64,000 bases of DNA from Helopsaltes ochotensis. Taxonomy: Eukaryota > Chordata > Aves > Passeriformes > Locustellidae. Under the pieces are notes generated by a model. The model searched no databases. It had not been told where the DNA came from and saw only the letters and a program-made list of their open reading frames with translations. Positions within the stretch are counted from its first letter, which is position 1. Each line of letters opens with the position of its first letter. This document shows positions 56,694-64,000 of this stretch, in pieces. The position numbers and the translations under genes were made by a program. The stretch is taken from positions 248,001 through 312,000 of the forward strand of contig VXBM01000046.1 of the NCBI GenBank assembly GCA_013400155.1. The letters run 5' to 3'.

Positions 56694-59600
56694 AATGAAA
56701 TTGAGACTTTTTCAGAAAACTTCATTACGGATTGATTAGGTGGAATTTGAATGATGTTGACATTCTCATGGAATATGGCCACAACTGTAGTTAAACTATA
56801 TGCCAGTGGAGACATTAAATGCAATCTGATACAATTAGATTACAGGGAAACACAGATGCACTTTTGATTTCTGTCAGTCCTATGGTAGAAGGATATAAAA
56901 TTACAAGAGAGGTAAAATCAGGTGTTACATTTTCAGGTTAACTAAATGCAAATTTATCAGCCTCATCCAAACCATGATTGATGGGAACTCACACTTTGCC
57001 ATTTACTCTCCATTTCGTTCAGCCATAACATGAGTCTCTTAATCTTACAGTGCCTTGTCTAAAGAAGCAAAGTTCACTCAAGGAATCCACTGACTGCATT
57101 TGCACATAATTTTCTTTTTTGTGATGGATTCCTCTCCAGCTCTAATGGGTAAGTGTTTGTCTCCCAAGAGGGAGTCAAAGTTTAGATATTTCTGCACATA
57201 GTTTCTCTAGGTGAGAATCAGCAGTACTGAAAAATCTAGGCATTTATTCATGAAAACTTCCCTAGCAGAAGTCTCTACCTCTGAGCTCTCCTAAGAAAAT
57301 GTTTCCATTGAAATTCATTCCATGATTCATTGAAATTCATTCAATTCATTCATGACATTCCATGAATCTTTAGCCCAACAAACAATAATGCAACAGAAAC
57401 TTTACCTAAGAGAAAAGGCCTGACACTAATTTTAGACATTGCTTTTAGTCACCAGCTAAGGCAACAAACTGCAACTGAAAGCTGCTATCTCTATCCTGCT
57501 GGAACCATGCAGATAAGCAAGTAGGAGAACCATTCCCAAGGTCACAAGTATCTGGATTTTAGATAAGAGCTGTGTGAGCCACCCAAAGTACAAGGGTCTA
57601 GGAGAAAACCCTGTATTTTAGCTTGCATGCCTCTGAAATATTAACAATATCACTGAAACATGTTTCTCATGTTAGGAATGTGGAAGCAGCAAATGATCCC
57701 TGTTTCCTCAACAACCGTCATAATACTGTGGAGCTATAGGGCACTCAGATCTCACTGTTTCAATTATATCATTTAACAGAATTGCCACAGTACTTTGTTA
57801 CCATCTCATGGCATCTATACTTTCCTGCTGGTGATATAATTATTTATTGAAATGGTTTCTTACAGGTGTAAATACCCATGTCTGGAGACCTGAAGGAAAT
57901 CAAACCTGTCCCATAATTTATGGGGGTATTAATGAGAAAAAAACCACACTACAATTCCCCATCTGTCTGAAATGTGTGTGTTGAAAGAGCTGCATGTGAA
58001 AGGGTGTGGTGGATTAATAAGATGCTCTCATGTGGGTAACTAGCAGGGGCTCCCTACTTTTCTTACAGGTCATTGTGTTAACAAAGGGCTTACACTATTG
58101 AAATCACAGATAGTCTCTGTTCTTGCTACACATGACAGGAATAGTGGTGTCTGAGTCAGGCTTCAGTTCTCACATATGCAAACAGATTTAGGACCTTTAG
58201 TCGATTGTGAAGTGCACACACTCCCATGTAGCTCAGAATGGAACAGCTTCCAAAGAAGTGATAATAAAAACTCCTGTTCTGTGACACAGCGGCATTAGAA
58301 AATAGTGGTTGTTTTAATTGTCAGATTGTGTCCAAAACCCCCTTCCAGTTTTCTTGAAGAACAGAAGTGGGTTTGGAAATGAAAGATATGTACTTAATTT
58401 TGCTGATAGCAGTGTCTTTGTTCACTCCTTCTTGTAATTTTGTATGGGGAAGTTCTCTTTCCATCCTTTCAGCTCAAGGAAGAGCTTCCTTCCTGTTCTA
58501 GCTTCAGAGCTAATACATGATATTTCTTTTTTTTTGTTCAGAGAAATGAGTATAGACACATTTCAACAGAAACTTCTTCAATTAAATGCTTTCACTTCTG
58601 TTCGGAGAAACCAATATGAGATGTCAGAAGAATTGTCACATGCTTAACCTCATCAGAAGCATCCTCTTCTGGCAATCCAGCAAACACTGTCAAGGACTGA
58701 AATAGCCATGGAAAGTGCTCTCTTATCCCTCATATATCTTGACTTACACCTGTTGTCAGAGCAGGAAGCAATTTAGAGAATAAAGCCTTTCGATCTACTT
58801 ATTTCAACACTAGTCAATATTAAAGAGAAAATTATAGCAACAACCTTCCAAGTGGGAGCAACCAAGCAGTTGTATTCACTTTGTTATGTGCACTTAAGGC
58901 AGTTGCTCTTTGCACAAAAATCCCCCAAACAAACAGAGCGGTATCCTTCACTCAATGTTTGTATTGTTTGCTTGTGGTTAAAGAACATTTGATATCCTTG
59001 GTGTTTGGACTTTCTGCAGAAATAGAAAATGGATTTTTCATGTCATGGATAAAACAGAAAAAATGAATTTTGCCAACAACTCACAACATTTATTCATATC
59101 ATGTGAAAAGTCCACTTAAATGCGGACACTTGCATATAGAAATACCAAGTCTATATCCTTAGCACATAATTTTTCTATTTTTTACTTTGTAACTGGGTCC
59201 TCCAAGGTCTTGCTCTTCCATTTCTTATTCATTGTGTTCTAAGTAGCCAAAAAACTGATGGTAAAATGAAAGAGATTTATTGCCAGACGGCTCCTATTTT
59301 GTGATTATATGCAAACCCTATTTGCATATGCAGCTTATTTTAGGAATCCAGTTACGCGGTTGTTTTTTTCACTCCAGATTTTCCAAGATGTCCCCAGAGT
59401 CTCTCCAATCAGAAGATTTTTACAAATGTTTTTTATAAATCATCTTGCAGTTTCACTGGCAGGATTATTGACCCCAAGAGCTGCAGCTAACCCCTCCATG
59501 CCAAAGGAAGCTGTGCTGGACCTATCTGTATGGCAAAGATGGGACTGCCCACGGAGCTAGACTTCCCTGGGGAAATTCTAGGTCTGGGAGAAGTGCTCAT

Positions 59601-62600
59601 GGCATCTCCTACCTTTTCTCTCCCTTATAGAATGCTTTGAGTCAAGGTGGCAGCGTGGTATTGAATGGCATCTGGCTGCAATAGCAGCATTTACCCACTG
59701 CTGAGAGACTGTGCTGTGCTCCCACCCATGAAGGAGCACTCTGTCTTCACATGGAGGCAAGAGTTTCGACCATATGCCATTATACAGGTAAATCTATCCC
59801 TCTTACCGATCTCTCTTGGTTTCTTTCACAAAACAGTGAGTTTTGTTCACCATTCTGTCTCCAAATGCTTTTGTGTTGATGATAGTGAACTGCAGTCAAT
59901 GTCTGCATATTGCCAATCACAACCAGGTAGATGCTTTGAATTCCTTGAGAGCACTTGGTATATGGTATATTGTCTTGCATTTTAATTTTATTTAATCCTA
60001 CACCATTGAAACAACATATCTGAGAAAGGACTAGAAGAATTTACCCACCAGCAAGTGCCCATTCTAAGTAAATGCCTCCTTCTATCTGATGATGTACCAA
60101 GCCTAAACTGGAGAAGAGCATTCACTGTATTCTCTAGTTTCTTCTTCAAGTAAGCCAGAATATTTGCAGAGATGAGGCCTGCTCTGCTTTGCCTGGAGTA
60201 TTGGCTCTAATACAGCAATAACTGCTTAATATATCCAGCTCACACTTAATTTTAGCTTCTTCCCAGTTAGTCAGGACAGGAAAATTGACATTGCCTAACA
60301 TGCCAGCAATAAAGGTATTTCTACTCATTGTCACATTTTCCATAACTCCAAGTCTAAGGTCATCTGCTTCACTGCTTTCCTCATCATATTTTCTCAATGT
60401 GCTTTCTTTCTATCTATTTCAATCGTGGAGGTAATATGTGTTTTCTGAAAGCTTTGGGGCTGCTTTTCCATAAACTAGGATCTGCTTTTCCATTTTTTCA
60501 TTGTATGTCTCATTAACTGGAGCGACCTCTTAGGGAAGTCTCAGGGTCTTTAATCCTAATGCCTCTGTAACCAGTTGTACAAAAGGGAGTATTTAGAGAT
60601 GGAAAGTACCTGCTCTCTAGGCTCAGGCTTAGATTTCAATGTACTAAGCAAAGAATGTTATTAGTCCAGTGTCTGGGGAATCTCCTGATGGGGATTTCTG
60701 TGGGAATCATCTGAAACCATAGAGTTGCACAAAAGTAGCCCTGCTGTAAAAGGGCAGGTGTTTGCAGAGTGGTGGCTCACCTGCTGACAGATAACCTCCT
60801 TTGCTAGGGGAGATAGTCCTTCTGCCCACTAAGCAATCCTAGGAAAAATCAGAGGTGGTAAACTCAGTCTGGTTTTGGATTATTTGGGTGGTATTTCCAC
60901 TGAGGAAAGCAAACAGTCTGACGAGCCTTGGGGAGAAAAATTGGCTTGCAGAGTACATCCTGTAGGAGCACCTGATCCCAGGCAGTGGCCTTCCAGAGAA
61001 ATCTGAGGTGCTGCTCTTTCTTTGGTCACAAACTAAGTGGTGTTTTTCCTGGATAACTTTGTTTCTGCCTTTTTTTTTTAAGTTCCTTCCTGAGAATTTT
61101 GTACAATTTTGCTAATTCCTTGTTATTCACCAAACAATTGTCAAAACTACTTGGTGTCTCTCAGCTTTTTGTGCTGTACATGGGGTTGGAAGTGAGCAGG
61201 ATTGCTTTGCTGCTGTCCCAAGCAGTCCTTGCTAAAACAGCCACTGTGATGTCAAAAGAATCAGTAAATCTCTGGCATAACAAAAGAGAATCAAAGTGAC
61301 TTACAAAGAAATGTTGAAGCAACGTTTTTTTTCCCCAACACACACACCCCACAGTATTGTAGAAAATTCCTTAAGCAACAGAAGTGGAAAGAGAAACAAA
61401 GTTTAACATTTCAGTGTCTTACTCAGCAAAGTTTTCTGAGGAAAACAGTTCAGTTGAAATAGTAACCTTTGTTAGTTTTTCCATATACTTTATTCAAATA
61501 AAGATATGCGAGCTACATGTGTTCCTGTTTAATCCAAAGACTTTATTCTAAATGCCTTGGATGTACATTAACTTGGTATTTTTATTTATTAGTTATTGGA
61601 AAGAGTGGCACACAGGGATAATGTTGAATGTGCTGTAAATCAGTAGTATTTAGCTTGTAGAGATTTAATCAGAAAACTTAGATTTGTAGAGGGAGAAAAT
61701 ATCCTTTATTAGCCTAGCTGCCAGAGTGGGAAAAAAGGACAGAAATATAAAAACTGTGCCCATTTTTCTAATTAGGTCCTCTAGTCTAATTAAAAAATAG
61801 TACCCTTAAACCACAAAAGTTACAGCAACACCAGTATGATGATACAAAAGATGAATTATTTGTGCAGACATGGCCACAAACCTCCGTAACCTCATTGTCC
61901 GCATCCTGCCTTCTGCCCAAATATAAAATATGGTTATCACACTCAGAGCTAATGATTTTTGTTAGAAAAGGGGAGGCTGTATTTGACGCATTTCATAAGG
62001 GAAATGAGTTTAGGCAGATAAGAGTAGCCTGTCTCAGCTGACAGAGCAGGCAGGAGGATGGTGTGTGCAGGACGGCTGCAGTGCAACACAGACTTACGAC
62101 CAGAACCAAACTCTCCATTTCAAACCCTGAGCACTTGTAACAAAACAAAAATAAAGCCCACCTCTGTGATCCTTGTTTGAGTATTGCTCAGGCTCATCAA
62201 AAGATACAGGATTGAGTTTGAGTGACAAGTTTAGCCTCCTCTTAGGGCAAAGGTTTGAAATTCCTTTACCTAATGAGTAATTGTATCATACAGCGCCTGC
62301 TGAGCTGCTAATGGCAAATGAGAGACATTTTGGGACAGAAGGAAGCTAGGAGTCCTTTCTAATTAAGTGTGCCCCTTTCTGAGTCTCTAGATAAATTCCA
62401 CAATAGTTTTCAGTTCATGCTTGCATGATACACCTTTTTCTCCTTTGCCTGTTTTTCCTGTGTCCTCTGTCCACTGCTCTGCAGGCAGAAAATTCCTCTT
62501 GAATTCCTTTTGTGTCTGGTCATTCCATAGATTAAATCAGAGCCCCTTGGTTTATTGTGAGGAATGCAACCCTCACTGCTATCAACATGTCTCTGGACCC

Positions 62601-64000
62601 TTCCTATTACTATGTCCGATTTGAAGGTTCTTTTGGGTCCTTTGCTTTATCAAAAGTCCTGTTTTCTAAATCTTCTTGAACTATGATCAATGCATTTATG
62701 CATCATCTGGTTTATTGCCAGTGTGCTGTTCAGGCCATGAAATACACAAAATGTCAAAAAATGTGCTCAGTTCTGCTCTGGAGGTATTCCCACTTGTCTC
62801 ACACTTGAGCTGGATGTGTGCTAGGTCGTGCTGAGCCCAGGAGCCATGGAATGGCTGAGGTGCTCTGCAGGGAGCCTCGCCTCAGATTTGTGCTCTCTGG
62901 AAGTGCCTCACCTCAGATTTGCACCCCATAACCTCTATGCCTCTTGGTGAATCACCCCAATTCCTCTTTGTGTCTTCATGAACAGGCTGTTCTGCCCCAT
63001 GATTTCTGTTCCCCTCACATCCCACATGCTTCCACCACTGCAATATGGATATCCCCTCCCGCATGTTTCTGTCCCTAAATCTTCTGGGCAGCAGAAGTTG
63101 TGGCTGGCTGGGACATGCCTGCATGCCAGCTGGCCAGCCTAATGTGCACGTGGGCATGGGTCGGATGGCCACTTCCAGACTGAACAAAGGCTGGGCTCTG
63201 TCTGCATTCCCAACAGGAACAGATGCTCCACTGGCTCTTGTTTTCCTATGTGGGCAAATGGTTCAATCAAATGTTTGGGAACTGAGCGACTTTGAGCCCT
63301 GTGTCTTTCTGCTAAATCTGATTGAAATGGGAGAATTGCAGGGCAAAGGTCTAAGAAAAGATGACACACTGGTCTTGAGAGTTGACACACAGATTCTTGC
63401 ACAAACAGGCTGCAAAAGTCACGTAGGAATCGTTTTCTTAAGAAATAAGGCTAACAGTATAACAGCCTGGGTGGAGAATGATACCGGGGAAGCTGGATTT
63501 GGCTTCCTGATTGTGAGACTCAGCCTGTGCATTCCCATAAATAATGTTGCTGACAGGCAGTTTTAAATTGCACAACAAATGGACCAGGGCAGGGCTACTC
63601 AATGGAGCAGAGCAAAACACATCCCCTGTTCTTTCCTGCTTTACTGCTCCTTGCTGCCTGCTGCCTCCTTCTCCCCCTTCCCTTACACAACCAAGTGTAA
63701 AGAAGAGATCTGCACTAGCAGGCTTCTTTCCTGAAGTGAAAATAAGTCCTGATGGTGGTTGTACCCGCAGAGCTCCTCATGTGAAATACAGCCCACTTGT
63801 GTGAGTGGATCTCAGGCAGCACTGTTGAGCCCCTCTCATCTACAGCCAGCTCAGGTGCTGGCCTGGTCTGGTTCTTGTGTGTGGTTTGGTGGTCTGGTGC
63901 ATGGACCTGAAATTTCACAAGGTGGTAGACAGTGTCTACTTGCAAATTCTGAAAAATAGATAATAAATTAGTGGAGGCACAAACCGTGTAAACAGGGAAG
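56687..64000. other. Gene-poor stretch to window end
   Basis: No exon is recognised. Short imperfect ATTCATTC repeats lie at about 57309-57366. A 173-codon open frame at 63045-63566 on + is the longest ATG-started frame outside low-complexity DNA, but matches nothing I know. The next gene expected from synteny, COLEC12, was looked for and not seen. Confidence 0.45.

Noticed and set aside
56588..56824. Phe-rich 78-codon frame on -
   Set aside because: It is a translation of the poly(A) run.
43000..64000. COLEC12 exons expected by synteny
   Set aside because: I looked for the N-terminal cytoplasmic/TM segment, collagen repeats and C-type lectin motifs in the frames and found none. The gene probably lies beyond the window.

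Overview
The window is vertebrate nuclear DNA, almost certainly from a bird and probably a songbird. It has long AT-rich introns with small GT-AG exons, CR1 LINE fragments ending in the avian-type ATTCTATGAT tail, and LTRs that resemble avian ERV LTRs as I remember them. The gene order CLUL1 - TYMS - ENOSF1 matches the amniote arrangement (human 18p11.32). Most short open frames here are noise, and the real coding content lies in small exons.

Layout. (1) About 2.2-14.0 kb, + strand: at least seven eroded exons of ENOSF1, the enolase-superfamily L-fuconate dehydratase that lies tail-to-tail with TYMS in other vertebrates. The exons keep the right order and some keep splice sites. They also carry an in-frame stop, a frameshift, lost splice sites and a lost metal ligand, so I read this copy as an inactivated (unitary) pseudogene. 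A solo ERVL-type LTR at 11.2-11.8 kb sits in one of its introns. (2) 17.4-25.6 kb, - strand: a complete seven-exon TYMS (thymidylate synthase, 302 aa). All exon junctions can be placed, and exon sizes 2-6 (74, 175, 102, 176, 72 nt) equal those I recall for human TYMS. Its CpG-rich promoter has two E2F-type sites and a GC box, and a CR1 tail lies about 310 bp upstream of the start codon. Intron 1 carries nine copies of AGGGGC. (3) 29.7-42.8 kb, - strand: all seven coding exons of CLUL1 (clusterin-like 1, 461 aa), with the ten clusterin-type cysteines. One intron uses a GC donor. Intron 5 holds a CR1 element split by a 1.3-kb LTR that contains a 40-bp minisatellite. (4) 42.9-64 kb: about 21 kb upstream of CLUL1 with no recognisable exon. 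It holds one CR1 tail, one probable ancient palindromic repeat and a 97-bp poly(A) run containing the only N.

The three genes share a locus, not a pathway: TYMS makes dTMP, CLUL1 is a secreted protein known mainly from cone photoreceptors, and ENOSF1 acts on sugar acids. In humans ENOSF1 also gives antisense RNA to TYMS. Here the last ENOSF1 exon I can recognise ends about 3 kb short of the TYMS poly(A) site, so that overlap cannot be shown. The strongest result is the decay of ENOSF1 beside an intact TYMS.
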